A DNA stretch of 64,000 nt from Bradyrhizobium sp. cir1 (lineage in GTDB: Bacteria; Pseudomonadota; Alphaproteobacteria; Rhizobiales; Xanthobacteraceae): the NCBI RefSeq assembly GCF_014198245.1, contig NZ_JACIHE010000004.1, forward strand, positions 310,001 to 374,000, written 5' to 3'. The notes beneath the pieces were generated by a model. It was given only the letters and a program-made list of their open reading frames with translations, was not told the DNA's origin and did no database searches. Positions 1-10,159 of the stretch are shown in pieces. Every line of letters begins with the position of its first letter. Within the stretch, counting starts at the first letter, position 1. A program made the translations under genes and the position numbers.

Positions 1-879
1 CGCAAGGCGAGCGAAGCCGAACTCGTCGCAAGCGCGCTGCCGCGGCTCGATGCGCTGATCGGCGAGGGTGCAACCACCGTCGAGATCAAATCCGGCTATG
101 GCCTCGATGTTGAAACCGAGATGCGGCAGCTCGCGGCCGCGCGCGGCCTCGGCCGCCAGCGGTCGGTTGCGATCCGTACATCCTTCCTCGGTGCGCATGC
201 GCTGCCGGTGGAATCCGATGGCGACAAGGATCGTTACATCGATCTCGTCTGCAAGGAGATGTTGCCCGCAGTGGCAAAGGCTGGTCTTGCCGATGCGGTC
301 GATGCTTTCATGGAAGGGATCGCCTTCTCCGCAGAGCAGACCGCGCTTGTGTTCGAGGCCGCGAGGGGGCTCGGGTTGCCGGTGAAGCTGCATGCCGACC
401 AGCTGTCGAACCTCGGCGGCGCCGCGCTTGCCGCAAAATACTCCGCATTGTCGGCTGATCACCTCGAGCACACGGATGAAGCCGGCGCTGCCGCCATGGC
501 GAAATCCGGTACTGTTGCCGTGCTGCTGCCCGGCGCGTTCTACTTCATTCGCGAGACGCAGAAGCCGCCGGTCGAGGCATTCCGCAAGCATGGCGTTCCC
601 ATAGCGCTCGCGACCGACTGCAATCCCGGCAGCTCGCCGCTGACCTCGCTGCTGCTCGCGATGAACATGGGCGCGACACTGTTCCGGATGAACGTGGCCG
701 AGTGCCTCGCCGGCGTCACCCGTGAAGGCGCCCGCGCTCTCGGCGTCCTGGATGAGACCGGCACGCTGGAAGCGGGGAAATGGTGCGATCTTGCGATCTG
801 GGACATCGAGCGTCCCGCCGAGCTCGTCTACCGCATCGGCTTCAATCCGCTGCATCGGCGCGTGTGGAGGGCCCAGTGA
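1..879 (+). CDS. hutI: Imidazolonepropionase, 5' end missing
   Basis: Third enzyme of histidine degradation: it hydrolyses 4-imidazolone-5-propionate to N-formimino-glutamate in the cytoplasm. The reading frame is open from base 1, so the N-terminus lies outside the window; about 292 codons remain. Amidohydrolase metal and substrate motifs are visible: KSGYGLD near the start, the His in KLHADQLSN, the paired His in DHLEHTDE, and the Asp in [11 protein letters not shown]. The C-terminal [12 protein letters not shown] segment is typical of the family. Its stop overlaps the GTG start of hutH (GTGA), so the two are translationally coupled. hutU follows. The hutG/hutF step is not in the window. 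Confidence 0.93.
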   Translation, partial: RKASEAELVASALPRLDALIGEGATTVEIKSGYGLDVETEMRQLAAARGLGRQRSVAIRTSFLGAHALPVESDGDKDRYIDLVCKEMLPAVAKAGLADAVDAFMEGIAFSAEQTALVFEAARGLGLPVKLHADQLSNLGGAALAAKYSALSADHLEHTDEAGAAAMAKSGTVAVLLPGAFYFIRETQKPPVEAFRKHGVPIALATDCNPGSSPLTSLLLAMNMGATLFRMNVAECLAGVTREGARALGVLDETGTLEAGKWCDLAIWDIERPAELVYRIGFNPLHRRVWRAQ

Positions 880-2435
880 CGGAGCAGGGCACGGCAATCG
901 TCGTCAAGCCGGGAGCAGTGAGCCTCGACGATCTCGTGCGCGTGCTCGAAGGCGCCCCTGTCGTCCTTGATCCGTCGTTCTGGCCGCGCGTGGAGGCGGC
1001 TGCGCAGATCGTCGCGCAAGCCGCGCAGGCCGACGTCCCCGTCTATGGCATCAACACCGGCTTCGGGAAGCTCGCATCGAAGCGCATTCCATCCGACCAG
1101 ACCGCGCTGCTGCAGCGCAATCTCATCGTCTCGCATTGCTGCGGCGTCGGCTCCGCAACGCCGGAGCCGATCGTGCGGTTGATGATGGCGCTGAAGATCG
1201 TCTCGCTCGGGCGCGGTGCTTCCGGTGTCCGGCGCGATGTGATCGAGCAGCTGCAGGGAATGTTGGCGCGTGGCGTCTGCCCGCTGGTGCCGCAGCAGGG
1301 ATCGGTCGGCGCCTCCGGCGATCTCGCGCCGCTCGCGCATATGACTGCGGTGATGATTGGCGAGGGGCAGGCCGTCATCGATGGCAAGATCGTATCCGGC
1401 AGCGAGGCGCTCGCCGCCGCCGATCTTGCGCCACTGACCCTCGGGCCCAAGGAAGGCCTTGCGCTGATCAACGGCACGCAGTTCTCGACCGCCTACGCCA
1501 TATCGGGCGTGCTGCGTGCATTTCGCCTCGCCCGTGCCGCGCTCGTGACGGGCGCGTTGTCGGTGGATGCGGCGATGGCCTCGACGGCGCCGTTCCGTCC
1601 CGAGATTCAGGTGCTGCGTGGCCATGCCGGCCAGATCGCGGCGGCCGCAACGCTGACCGCGCTGCTCGACGGCAGCGACATCCGTCTGTCGCATCTCGAA
1701 GGCGACGAGCGCGTGCAGGATCCTTATTGCCTCCGGTGCCAGCCCCAGGTCGCAGGCGCCGCGCTCGATCTGATCACGCAGGCGGCGCGCACGCTGATCG
1801 TCGAAGCCAATGCCGTGACCGACAATCCGCTGGTGCTGGTCGAAACCGGCGAGATCGTCTCTGGCGGCAATTTCCACGCCGAGCCGGTGGCCTTCGCTGC
1901 CGATGCGATCGCGCTGGCGCTGTCGGAGATCGGCGCGATCAGCGAGCGGCGCATCGCGACGCTGGTCGACCCCGCGCTGAATTTCGGCCTGCCGCCGTTC
2001 CTTACTCCCGATCCCGGCATCAATTCCGGCTTCATGATCGCGGAGGTGACGGCGGCCGCGCTCTATGCCGAGAACAAGCAGCGAGCACTCGCCTGCTCGA
2101 TCGACTCGACGCCGACCAGCGCCAACCAGGAAGACCACGTCTCGATGGCCGCGCATGCCGCGCGACGCCTCTCCGACATGGCCGACAATCTCGCCGCGAT
2201 TCTCGGCATCGAGCTTTTGGTCGCGGCCCAGGGCATCACCCTGCGCGCGCCGCATGCGACCAGCGCGCCGCTCGTTGCGGTTATCGCCAAGCTTCGCGAG
2301 CAGGTGCCCGCGCTTGGCGCCGACCGCTACATGGCCGGCGATCTTGCCAGGGCCGCTGCGCTGATCGAAGCCGATGCGCTGCCGGCTGTGGCGCTCACCG
2401 CGCTTCCAACCGATCCGTTTCCGCGACTTGACTGA
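876..2435 (+). CDS. hutH: Histidine ammonia-lyase
   Basis: First enzyme of histidine utilisation: it deaminates L-histidine to trans-urocanate. The Ala-Ser-Gly triplet that cyclises into the MIO electrophile lies at about residues 146-148 within [14 protein letters not shown]. The [10 protein letters not shown] segment and the family C-terminus are also present. I chose the GTG at 876 because it overlaps the hutI stop and gives 519 aa, the normal family length; the open frame runs further upstream (780) but would cover the hutI end. hutU starts 13 bp downstream, so hutI-hutH-hutU read as one operon. Confidence 0.95.
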   Translation: MTEQGTAIVVKPGAVSLDDLVRVLEGAPVVLDPSFWPRVEAAAQIVAQAAQADVPVYGINTGFGKLASKRIPSDQTALLQRNLIVSHCCGVGSATPEPIVRLMMALKIVSLGRGASGVRRDVIEQLQGMLARGVCPLVPQQGSVGASGDLAPLAHMTAVMIGEGQAVIDGKIVSGSEALAAADLAPLTLGPKEGLALINGTQFSTAYAISGVLRAFRLARAALVTGALSVDAAMASTAPFRPEIQVLRGHAGQIAAAATLTALLDGSDIRLSHLEGDERVQDPYCLRCQPQVAGAALDLITQAARTLIVEANAVTDNPLVLVETGEIVSGGNFHAEPVAFAADAIALALSEIGAISERRIATLVDPALNFGLPPFLTPDPGINSGFMIAEVTAAALYAENKQRALACSIDSTPTSANQEDHVSMAAHAARRLSDMADNLAAILGIELLVAAQGITLRAPHATSAPLVAVIAKLREQVPALGADRYMAGDLARAAALIEADALPAVALTALPTDPFPRLD

Positions 2436-2448
2436 AGAGGTGCTCCGC

Positions 2449-4119
2449 ATGAACCGCCGACTGGACAATGACCGCACCATCCGTGCTCCCCGCGGCAGCG
2501 AGATCAGCGCCAAGAGCTGGCTGACGGAAGCGCCCTTGCGCATGTTGATGAACAATCTCGATCCTGACGTGGCGGAGCGCCCGAGCGAGCTCGTGGTCTA
2601 TGGCGGTATCGGCCGTGCCGCGCGCGACTGGGAGAGTTTTGACCGGATCACGGCCGCCTTGCGCAAGCTCGAAGGCGACCAGACGCTGTTGGTCCAGTCC
2701 GGCAAGCCCGTCGGCGTCTTCCGCACCCACGCCGATGCGCCGCGCGTCCTGATCGCGAACTCCAACATCGTGCCGCACTGGGCGACGCTCGATCATTTCA
2801 ACGAGCTCGATCGCCAGGGCCTGATGATGTACGGCCAGATGACGGCGGGCTCCTGGATCTATATCGGCAGCCAGGGCATCGTGCAGGGCACCTACGAGAC
2901 CTTTGTGGAGGTCGGCCGTCGTCACTACGGCGGCAGCCTCGCGGGAAAATGGATTCTCACCGCCGGCCTCGGCGGCATGGGCGGCGCGCAGCCGCTGGCG
3001 GCGACCATGGCAGGGGCCTCAATGCTTGCGGTTGAATGCCAGCCGAGCCGCATCGAGATGCGCTTGCGCACCGGCTATCTCGATCGGCAGGCCGCAACGC
3101 TCGACGAAGCGCTCGCGATCATGGCGGACGCCGCGAAGACGAAGAAGGCGGTCTCGGTCGGCCTGCTCGGCAATGCCGCGGAGATTTTTCCGGAGCTGGT
3201 GCGCCGCGGCGTCAAGCCCGACATCGTTACCGACCAGACCAGCGCGCATGATCCGATCAACGGCTATTTGCCGAAGGGCTGGACGCTGGCCGAATGGGAA
3301 GCCAAGCGCGCGTCCGATCCGAAGGCAGTGGAACGCGCCTCGAAGATTTCGATGGTCGAGCACGTCCAGGCCATGCTGGATTTCCATGCCCAGGGCATTC
3401 CGACACTCGACTACGGCAACAACATTCGCCAGATGGCGCAGGACATGGGCCTGAAGAACGCCTTCGATTTCCCCGGCTTCGTGCCCGCCTATATCCGGCC
3501 CCTGTTCTGCCGCGGCGTAGGACCTTTCCGCTGGGCTGCGCTGTCGGGCGATCCCGAGGACATCTTCAAGACCGACGCCAGGGTCAAGGAGCTGATGCCT
3601 GACGACAAGCATCTGCACAACTGGCTCGACATGGCCAAGGAGCGCATCAAGTTCCAGGGCCTGCCGGCGCGAATCTGCTGGGTCGGCCTCGGCGATCGTC
3701 ATCGCCTCGGCCTTGCGTTCAACGAGATGGTGGCGCGCGGCGAATTGAAGGCGCCGATCGTGATCGGCCGCGATCATCTCGACAGCGGCTCGGTGGCAAG
3801 CCCCAACCGCGAGACCGAGGCGATGAAGGACGGATCGGACGCAGTGTCCGACTGGCCCCTGCTCAATGCGCTGCTCAATTGCGCCAGCGGCGCGACCTGG
3901 GTCTCGCTGCACCATGGCGGCGGCGTCGGCATCGGCTATTCGCAGCATGCCGGCATGGTGATCGTCGCCGACGGCACGCCGGAAGCGGCCAAGCGGATCG
4001 AGCGCGTGCTCTGGAACGATCCCGCCAGCGGCGTCATGCGCCATGCCGACGCGGGTTACGACATCGCGATCGATTGTGCCCGTGAGAAGGGGCTGGATCT
4101 GCCGAGCCTGGCGGAGTAG
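2449..4119 (+). CDS. hutU: Urocanate hydratase
   Basis: Second enzyme of histidine degradation: it adds water to urocanate to give 4-imidazolone-5-propionate, using tightly bound NAD+. The ATG at 2449 is preceded by GAAGAGG and gives 556 aa, the usual urocanase length. The NAD-binding glycine-rich loop GLGGMGG is at about residues 173-179, and the conserved C-terminal [15 protein letters not shown] motif is present. The stop lies 7 bp from the stop of the convergent GGDEF-EAL gene. Gene order hutI-hutH-hutU differs from hutU-H-I operons of gammaproteobacteria. Confidence 0.96.
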   Translation: MNRRLDNDRTIRAPRGSEISAKSWLTEAPLRMLMNNLDPDVAERPSELVVYGGIGRAARDWESFDRITAALRKLEGDQTLLVQSGKPVGVFRTHADAPRVLIANSNIVPHWATLDHFNELDRQGLMMYGQMTAGSWIYIGSQGIVQGTYETFVEVGRRHYGGSLAGKWILTAGLGGMGGAQPLAATMAGASMLAVECQPSRIEMRLRTGYLDRQAATLDEALAIMADAAKTKKAVSVGLLGNAAEIFPELVRRGVKPDIVTDQTSAHDPINGYLPKGWTLAEWEAKRASDPKAVERASKISMVEHVQAMLDFHAQGIPTLDYGNNIRQMAQDMGLKNAFDFPGFVPAYIRPLFCRGVGPFRWAALSGDPEDIFKTDARVKELMPDDKHLHNWLDMAKERIKFQGLPARICWVGLGDRHRLGLAFNEMVARGELKAPIVIGRDHLDSGSVASPNRETEAMKDGSDAVSDWPLLNALLNCASGATWVSLHHGGGVGIGYSQHAGMVIVADGTPEAAKRIERVLWNDPASGVMRHADAGYDIAIDCAREKGLDLPSLAE

Positions 4120-4126
4120 CGGCGCC

Positions 4127-6133
4127 TCAGGCCACGACCTTGGTCGCGCCCGCAAGGCGCTGGTTTTCCTGGGCCAGATACTCGTCGATTGCATGGCCCG
4201 GCATGGGCTTTGCGAAATAATAGCCCTGGATGAAGTCGCATCCCAGGCGCCTCAGGCTGTCGAGCTGGGCGCGCGTCTCGACACCCTCGACGACGCAGGC
4301 GATCTCCATGTCGTCGCACAGGCCCGTGAGCGACTTGATGATCTTGTGACTCACCGGATTGTCGTTGATGTCGGCGACGAAGCTGCGGTCGATCTTGATC
4401 TTGTCGAGCGGCAGCCGGTGCACGTGGCTCAACGACGAATAGCCAGTGCCGAAATCGTCCAGCGAAATGCCACAGCCCATGGCCTTCAGCGTCGCGATCG
4501 ACTGCTGTGCGCGCACGAAGTCGAAGGTGACGGCGGTCTCGGTGATCTCGAAATCGATCCGGTGCGGCGGCAGGCCGCTCTTCTCGATGATCGAGATCAA
4601 CGGCAGGATGCCCTCGGCCGCGCAGACGTCGTGAGCGGAGAGGTTGAACGACAGGCGGACGTGGTCGGGCCAGGTCTTGGCCGTCGCGAGCGCGCGAACC
4701 AGCAGCGCCTGCGTCAGCGGCCGGATCAGGCCGATGCGCTCGGCGGCCGGGATGAAGTCGGCCGGCGACACCAGGCCGAGGCGGGAGCTGTGCCAGCGCG
4801 CCAGAACCTCGAAGCCGGCAGTATGCTCGCTCATGGCGTCCACGATCGGCTGGAACACCAGGTCCATCTCGGTGCCGAAATCGGCGGTGCGCAGCAGGTT
4901 CTCGATCACGCCGCGGCTGCGGATCTCGGCCTCGAGCTCGCTCGAGAAGATCACGGTGCGGCCGCGCAGATGGCGCTTGGCGTGATAGAGCGAATAATCG
5001 GCGCATTCGTAGAGCGCCTCGGCCGTCGTTGCCGATTGCGGGAACAACGCAAAGCCGATCGAGCAGGACAGCCCCGTATGGGCGGTGTCGAGCTGGTAGG
5101 GCAGCTTGACCTGGTCGCCGATGCGCTGGCCGAGCCGGAGCAGATCCGCATCATCGGGGTCGCCGCACACGACGAGACCGAACTCGTCGCCGCCGAGCCG
5201 GGCGAATTCGACCCGCTGCGGACCAAAACCCTCGCAGACCTCGCGGATGCGCCGGCCGGCCTCGATCAGGACGCGGTCGCCGACCGAGTGGCCGTAATTG
5301 TCGTTGATCGGCTTGAAGCCGTCGAGATCGATGATGCCGACCGCGACGCGAACGTTCCGGCGCTCGGCATCTGTGAAGGCGCTCGACAGCTCGGCGAAGA
5401 AGCGGCGGCGGTTCGGTAGCTCGGTGAGGGAATCGAGATTGGCGAGCCGGAAATTCTCGTCCGACAGCGCCTGCGTCGCCGCCTGCTGTGCCAGCAGCGA
5501 TTTGCGGCTGGCGACGAGATCGGCGAAGTCGCGATAGTAGATGAACAACACCGTCACCATCGCGCCGGAGACGAGCAGGTTATTGACCGCGATCGCCTTC
5601 AGCGTCGGCTCGCCGGTGGTCCAGAAGAACAGCACATAGGGGACGTCGACGACCAGCGTCACGATCAGCGCCGCGGAGCGCAGGTGCATCAGCGAGAAGA
5701 TGCAGCCGATCACGGTGACCGCCATGTAGAAGGCGACCTGGCTCTTGGCGAAGGGGTCGCCGTAAGGGAAGAGCGCGAAGGACCAGACGGTGAAGCCCGC
5801 ACCGATCGGCAGCGTCAACCAGTTGGTGGCGCGCAGATTGCGCAGGATGTCCGCATCGCTGCGCACGAGATGACGCTGGCGCAGCCACCAGAACGTGCGC
5901 AGAGCCGCCAGCACGGTGAGCACGCTCGGCACGATCATCGTCAGCCAGTCCGGAGCCACGTTCACATAGGTGTAGGCGACGGCGATCGTGTTGCTGATGA
6001 GGATGAAGTAGAGCAGCGGGATCTGCTTGGAGAAGGCGTCGAACTGCGCGCGGGTCAGGTCCGGGTTGTCGGCCGGCACGCGAAACAGCCGCATCGCGGC
6101 GGCAAGATGAGACTTCAAATCGGCGACAGGCAT
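4127..6133 (-). CDS. Membrane GGDEF-EAL cyclic-di-GMP protein
   Basis: Predicted dual-domain cyclic-di-GMP enzyme of 668 aa. The N-terminal ~230 residues hold several hydrophobic segments (for example IPLLYFILISNTIAVAYTYV). A GGDEF domain follows with an intact RLGGDEF signature at about residues 311-317, then an EAL domain starting at GFEVLARW (Glu ~442). The EAL metal and catalytic motifs look complete: FNLSAHD, FEITETA, DDFGTGYSS, KIDRSF. The RxxD inhibitory site expected upstream of GGDEF is not seen. An upstream in-frame ATG (6280) exists; I prefer 6133 because the intervening 49 residues look non-coding. Monocistronic and convergent with hutU. Which activity dominates cannot be told from sequence. 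Confidence 0.88.
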   Translation of the reverse strand: MPVADLKSHLAAAMRLFRVPADNPDLTRAQFDAFSKQIPLLYFILISNTIAVAYTYVNVAPDWLTMIVPSVLTVLAALRTFWWLRQRHLVRSDADILRNLRATNWLTLPIGAGFTVWSFALFPYGDPFAKSQVAFYMAVTVIGCIFSLMHLRSAALIVTLVVDVPYVLFFWTTGEPTLKAIAVNNLLVSGAMVTVLFIYYRDFADLVASRKSLLAQQAATQALSDENFRLANLDSLTELPNRRRFFAELSSAFTDAERRNVRVAVGIIDLDGFKPINDNYGHSVGDRVLIEAGRRIREVCEGFGPQRVEFARLGGDEFGLVVCGDPDDADLLRLGQRIGDQVKLPYQLDTAHTGLSCSIGFALFPQSATTAEALYECADYSLYHAKRHLRGRTVIFSSELEAEIRSRGVIENLLRTADFGTEMDLVFQPIVDAMSEHTAGFEVLARWHSSRLGLVSPADFIPAAERIGLIRPLTQALLVRALATAKTWPDHVRLSFNLSAHDVCAAEGILPLISIIEKSGLPPHRIDFEITETAVTFDFVRAQQSIATLKAMGCGISLDDFGTGYSSLSHVHRLPLDKIKIDRSFVADINDNPVSHKIIKSLTGLCDDMEIACVVEGVETRAQLDSLRRLGCDFIQGYYFAKPMPGHAIDEYLAQENQRLAGATKVVA

Positions 6134-6377
6134 TGCAATACGCGCCCCGGATCCCTTCAAAACGAGGCGATCTTGCACGGCGGGGGTAAAGGGCGCGTTA
6201 GACGGGTTCCATATGGAAAGGCCAGCGCAGGTTGCACGCGACCGCATCAATTCCGGCCGCGTGCATTGGTGAGGCCGCATTAACGATATGAGGCCGGGGA
6301 GCGAGCCGCATCGACTGCAAAGGAGAGCTGCGGCTACACTCTGCTAACCATGCGCGCCGTCGCAACGTGTTGCCGCA

Positions 6378-6399
6378 CCTCTCCCTCGTCGGGGAGAGG
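6378..6399. repeat. Short inverted repeat downstream of the B3 lactamase
   Basis: CCTCTCCC and GGGAGAGG face each other across a 6-base spacer, about 20 bp past the lactamase stop on its own strand. It may end transcription or stabilise the 3' end. It belongs to the CTCTCCCC-type repeats that recur at 36651 and 50703. Confidence 0.5.
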
Positions 6400-6418
6400 C
6401 GGGCAGCACCCGACCGCG

Positions 6419-7303
6419 CTATTTCTTTTCCAGCGCCGCGGTCTGCTTGGCGAGCTGCTTGTCGAATTCCTCGGAGAGGCTGGTTGCGTAAGTTACGAGC
6501 TCGCCCGGCGTGACGAACGGGTTCGGTGCGCCGTCCTTCATCTCCGCGCGCTTGGCCTGCATGCCATAGACTTCCGGATGCGGCCCGAGCAGCACGTCGA
6601 TCTTCATCGCCTTCACCTTGGCGTAGGTCGCGCGATAGTCGTCGACGATGCCGGGATAGGTCGGCTGGCCGACCAGGCGGTTCAGCGCCACCGTGCCGCT
6701 GCAGAAGAACAGCACCTCGCGGTCCTCCTTGCCGTCCTTGACGGTCATCTCCCAACTCGTACAGCCCGGCGAATGGCCGGGCGTGGCATGCGCGGTCAGC
6801 GTGGTGTCGCCGAGCGTGACCTTGTCGCCTTCCTTGACGGTACGGTCGACCTTCACCGCGGGGAAGGCGAGGTCCTCGTTCTTCTCGTCGCCCGGATAGT
6901 AGCCGCCTTCGAGCAGCGGCTTGTCGCGCTCGCCGGCGATGAGCTGCGCACCGGTCTCTTTCTTGATCTCGGCGAAGCCGCCGGTGTGGTCGAGATGCGC
7001 GTGCGAGTTGAGGATGATCTTGATGTCGGCGACCTTGAAGCCGAGCTTGGCGATGTTGTCCCTGATCATGCCGGTCGACTGCGGCATCGCCGTATCCATC
7101 AGGACCAGGCCCTGCGAGGTCTTGATGACGTAGACGGCAATGCCGTCGGTGCCGACATAGTAGATGTTGCCGATCAGCTGGAACGGCTCGAACGGCGCCG
7201 TCCATTTCTTCATGGCTATTGCCAGGAAATCCTTGATGGTCTGGGCTTGCGCGCTGGTTGCGAGGAAAGCCAACGCACACAGCGCGGCCGTGAGTCTTCT
7301 CAT
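6419..7303 (-). CDS. Subclass B3 metallo-beta-lactamase (BJP-1-like)
   Basis: Secreted di-zinc beta-lactamase, 294 aa with a signal peptide ending near residue 20 (ATSAQA). The zinc motif HAHLDH is at residues 101-106, the third His at 177 in TPGHSPGCTSW and the last His at 242 in GPHPEVYG. This is the B3 pattern (L1, FEZ-1, BJP-1) without the Cys ligand of B1/B2. Length and sequence match what I remember of BJP-1 from Bradyrhizobium japonicum very closely. The start at 7303 is chosen for the signal peptide; the frame extends to 7372 but adds only Arg-rich sequence. It stands alone on the minus strand with no linked regulator, which suits a chromosomal resident gene. Confidence 0.9.
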   Translation of the reverse strand: MRRLTAALCALAFLATSAQAQTIKDFLAIAMKKWTAPFEPFQLIGNIYYVGTDGIAVYVIKTSQGLVLMDTAMPQSTGMIRDNIAKLGFKVADIKIILNSHAHLDHTGGFAEIKKETGAQLIAGERDKPLLEGGYYPGDEKNEDLAFPAVKVDRTVKEGDKVTLGDTTLTAHATPGHSPGCTSWEMTVKDGKEDREVLFFCSGTVALNRLVGQPTYPGIVDDYRATYAKVKAMKIDVLLGPHPEVYGMQAKRAEMKDGAPNPFVTPGELVTYATSLSEEFDKQLAKQTAALEKK

Positions 7304-7472
7304 AGTTTGCCTCCCGGAGTGTTCTTGTCGTTTTGATCGGGCGGGGATGTGGGGTGGCTCGACCGCGCGCAAGTTACTTCGCGGCCGGCGTTGCGCGCAA
7401 CTGTTGCGTGTCAGGAAAGTGCATGTCTCAAGCGGGAATAACCAGGCATCGGTCGAAAGCCGCGCGAAACGC

Positions 7473-7757
7473 CTAGCGCCCGATCGTCACGCCGGCCGTG
7501 GAGCGCATGGCGTCCCGGAGGCTGGTCGCGTGCATGTCGTCGAGGACCTGCCGCGTCAGCACCGTGGTCTGGCCGGGCGTGTTGAGGATCGTCTCGCCGC
7601 GCGAGGAGGAGAGCCGATCGGCCTTGTAGGGCGCGGCTGGATCGGTGGAAGGCACCACGGCACGCGCATGGTGCTGAGGCTTGCTGGACGCGGCAATGGC
7701 TCCTTGCGAGACGCAGAGGGCGGCGATGACGACCAGCGGCAAGGATTTTGCGGGCAT
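7473..7757 (-). pseudogene. Signal peptide plus TonB-receptor plug fragment
   Basis: A 94-aa product with a signal peptide (PLVVIAALCVSQGAIA) and a C-terminal half that reads like the start of a TonB-dependent siderophore-receptor plug: TPGQTTVLTRQVLDDMHATS then LRDAMRSTAGVTIGR, directly followed by a stop. A clean ATG with GGGAGA upstream suggests it is still translated. The next bases in all three frames on this strand show no continuation of the plug or a barrel, so it is either a 3'-truncated receptor gene or a small stand-alone periplasmic protein. No TonB box is obvious. Confidence 0.55.
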
Positions 7758-7822
7758 GCGATCTCCCGTGTTCTGGAGACCTCAGCCTAGCACAGCACGA
7801 CGGCGCTTGCAGCGGAAAGGGT

Positions 7823-9208
7823 TCAGGCGAGAGCGGCCTGGCGTTCCCGCACGGGTTCGCGGACCCGGTCGAGTTTCGCTGGCTCGGCGAGCCGGGTGAA
7901 GCTGTGATTGCTGGCCTGCGCAGGCGCCTCGACGATGACGCCCTCGCAGACGATCTGCCCGCCGAGCATTCTGAATTCCAGCTTGTCGTAGCGCGGCATG
8001 GTCTCGCCGGGCGCGGGCGGCAGCAGCTCGATGCTGCCCTGGATGTTCAGCGTGGCATCGCCGGTGCCATGAAGCCGCGGATTCCACATCCTGATGCCGG
8101 TCTCGGCCCAGCGCTGCCGGATCAGCGCGGCGCGATCAGCCGGTTCCGCTGGCTTGGCGCGAACTTTCGGCGTGCTGCGGACCTCCAGCGCAGGAGGCGC
8201 CAAGTCCTGCTCCGGCGCGATGTCCGTGACGACGCCGGGCGTGTCGTCCGAAGAGCTCTCAGTGGTGACTGCGATGACCACCGGCGCAGGATCGTTCGCG
8301 GGGATTGGCTCGATCTCGATTGCGACGCTGGAGGTCGGCGCGCTGTCGATGCAGCTCTCGGAGACATCCTCCACCGGGACGCCGCTGCCGGCAGGCGCGA
8401 CGCAGAGCGCGTCTGCGGGCTCGACATCCGCGGGAATGCCAGTGGAGTGATCGTCGCTGACGATGAGATCGAGGGTGTCAACCGGCGCGATCGCAACGTC
8501 GACAGACACGACCTCGGTCTCCTCGGCGACGACAGGCTCGATGCCGGCCGGAAGCTCGGGAGATGGATCGCTACTGATGATGATCGGCTCGGCGTCGGCC
8601 GATTCACTTTCGGCCGCGACAGATGCGACCGCAGCCTGCTCGGCCTCGCCGCGCGCAACATCGGCCGAATCTTCCGCCGGCGGATCGTTGTCGATGATGG
8701 GCTCGGGAACGTCGGTCGGCTCGGGCGCGACGTCGACCGGCGAGATTGCAGCCTCCGCCACGACGACCGGCTCGACTTCCGTCGGCGTCTCCCGGAATGA
8801 ATCGTCGGTGTCGCTCACGTCAGTCGGCGCTGCCGACGGGCTCTCCGCGACGACAGAGATCGCGGCTTCGTCCGCGGTGGCTGCGTCGCCGGGCAGTGGG
8901 TCGGCGCTGATGCTGATGTTCGGAGCCGGCGCAGTTTCTGCGGTGTCGACGATGAGGGCGGTTGAGTCGTTTACGGCAATCGGGGCGCCGATGCTGCCGC
9001 CGTGCGGCGAGGGCCGAAGCCGGGTCAACGCCCATTTCACCGCAGGAATGCGGTGCAGCAACGATATCAGTCTCGAAAGCACTGGGAGTTGTCCAAGAGG
9101 TACTCGGCGTGAGGCAATCGCTGATTCGTCAGCAATATGAAAAACTGCCCCGGCCGTCACACCGATGTCAATGTAGGTGGGACCAATTGCAGAACATCCC
9201 CGCACCAT
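7823..9208 (-). CDS. Acidic low-complexity hypothetical protein
   Basis: About 461 aa if the first start is used. I do not recognise a family. Residues ~75-330 are very rich in Ala, Pro, Asp, Glu, Val and Ser with irregular repeats of the EPVVVAEAA / DVAPEPTDVPEP type, probably disordered. The last ~110 residues look like an ordered domain (RWAETGIRMWNPRLHGTG, ATLNIQGSIELLPPAPGE, KLEFRMLGGQIVCEGVIVEA). The start is uncertain: a GTG near 9082 would give a shorter protein beginning just before SRLISLLHRIPAVKW. The opposite strand is also open, but this strand carries the structured C-terminus. It is not obviously linked to its neighbours. Confidence 0.55.
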   Translation of the reverse strand: MVRGCSAIGPTYIDIGVTAGAVFHIADESAIASRRVPLGQLPVLSRLISLLHRIPAVKWALTRLRPSPHGGSIGAPIAVNDSTALIVDTAETAPAPNISISADPLPGDAATADEAAISVVAESPSAAPTDVSDTDDSFRETPTEVEPVVVAEAAISPVDVAPEPTDVPEPIIDNDPPAEDSADVARGEAEQAAVASVAAESESADAEPIIISSDPSPELPAGIEPVVAEETEVVSVDVAIAPVDTLDLIVSDDHSTGIPADVEPADALCVAPAGSGVPVEDVSESCIDSAPTSSVAIEIEPIPANDPAPVVIAVTTESSSDDTPGVVTDIAPEQDLAPPALEVRSTPKVRAKPAEPADRAALIRQRWAETGIRMWNPRLHGTGDATLNIQGSIELLPPAPGETMPRYDKLEFRMLGGQIVCEGVIVEAPAQASNHSFTRLAEPAKLDRVREPVRERQAALA

Positions 9209-9349
9209 CGCGCGCGTCGCTGGCCAGCCTCTCGATTCGAATCTGTCGCGCGACGCGACACTACCGATCGATCTTGCCTTCCCGCGGGAGGAGGGCTATC
9301 GCAGACGGCGTCTTGGTGGAGCAACAGGCATCTGCTGTAGGGACGACGC

Positions 9350-10159
9350 ATGAGAAGAATAGTCGCCATCGGAGCGGTTCTGCTCTGGTCCACCATCGCG
9401 TTCGCGCAGGATCGCACCATCACCGTCGCCTCGACGACGTCGACGGAGCAATCGGGATTGTTCGGCCATCTGCTGCCGCTGTTCTCGAAGGCCGAGGGCA
9501 TCAACGTGAAGGTCGTTGCCGTCGGCACCGGCCAGGCGCTGGACATCGGGCGGCGAGGTGATGCCGATGTGGTGTTCGTCCATGACAGGCCCGCCGAAGA
9601 CAAGTTCATGTCGGAAGGGCAGGGCGTGAAACGCTTCGACGTGATGTACAACGACTTCGTCATCATCGGTCCGAAAAGCGATCCGGCGCAGATCGCCGGC
9701 AGCAAGGACGTGACCGATGCGCTGCGCAGGATCGCGGCGGCAAAGGCGCCGTTCATCTCGCGCGGCGACAAGTCCGGCACCCACGCAGCCGAGCTGAGAT
9801 TGTGGAAGGAGGCGGGTGTCGACCCCGGTGCCGTCAAGGACAGCTGGTATCGCGAGATCGGCCAGGGCATGGGTCCCGCGCTGAATATGGCCTCATCCTC
9901 GAACGCCTATCTGCTGTCGGATCGCGGCACCTGGCTGTCGTTCAGGAATCGCGGCGAGCTCACCGTCCTCACGGAGGGCGACAAGCGGCTCTTCAATCAA
10001 TACGGCGTCATGCTGGTCGATCCGGCCAAGCATCCGAACGTGAAAGCACAGGACGGGCAGGCCTTCATCGACTGGCTGGTGTCTCCGAAAGGGCAGCAGG
10101 CGATTGCCGGCTACAAGGTCGGCGGCGAGCAGCTATTTTTCCCCAACGCGGCCAACTAG
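9350..10159 (+). CDS. tupA: Tungstate ABC transporter, substrate-binding protein
   Basis: Periplasmic oxyanion-binding protein of 269 aa with a signal peptide cleaved after about residue 19 (WSTIAFA-QD). The STTSTEQSG segment right after the mature N-terminus matches the TTTS anion-binding motif of TupA; GTGQALDIGRRGDADVVFVH and SRGDKSGTH are also family features. Likely cargo is tungstate, with molybdate as alternative. Its 3' end overlaps the 3' end of the convergent permease gene by 27 bp. Tungsten or molybdenum could serve the molybdopterin dehydrogenase at 20788-23554, but that link is inference. Confidence 0.85.
   Translation: MRRIVAIGAVLLWSTIAFAQDRTITVASTTSTEQSGLFGHLLPLFSKAEGINVKVVAVGTGQALDIGRRGDADVVFVHDRPAEDKFMSEGQGVKRFDVMYNDFVIIGPKSDPAQIAGSKDVTDALRRIAAAKAPFISRGDKSGTHAAELRLWKEAGVDPGAVKDSWYREIGQGMGPALNMASSSNAYLLSDRGTWLSFRNRGELTVLTEGDKRLFNQYGVMLVDPAKHPNVKAQDGQAFIDWLVSPKGQQAIAGYKVGGEQLFFPNAAN

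Noticed and set aside
828..2555. 575-codon open frame on the - strand over hutH
   Set aside because: Antisense shadow from GC-rich codon use; hutH on the + strand has the MIO motif and operon overlaps.
8463..9140. 225-codon Ser/Ala-rich frame on the + strand
   Set aside because: Mirror of the acidic repeats of the minus-strand gene, which alone has a structured C-terminal domain.
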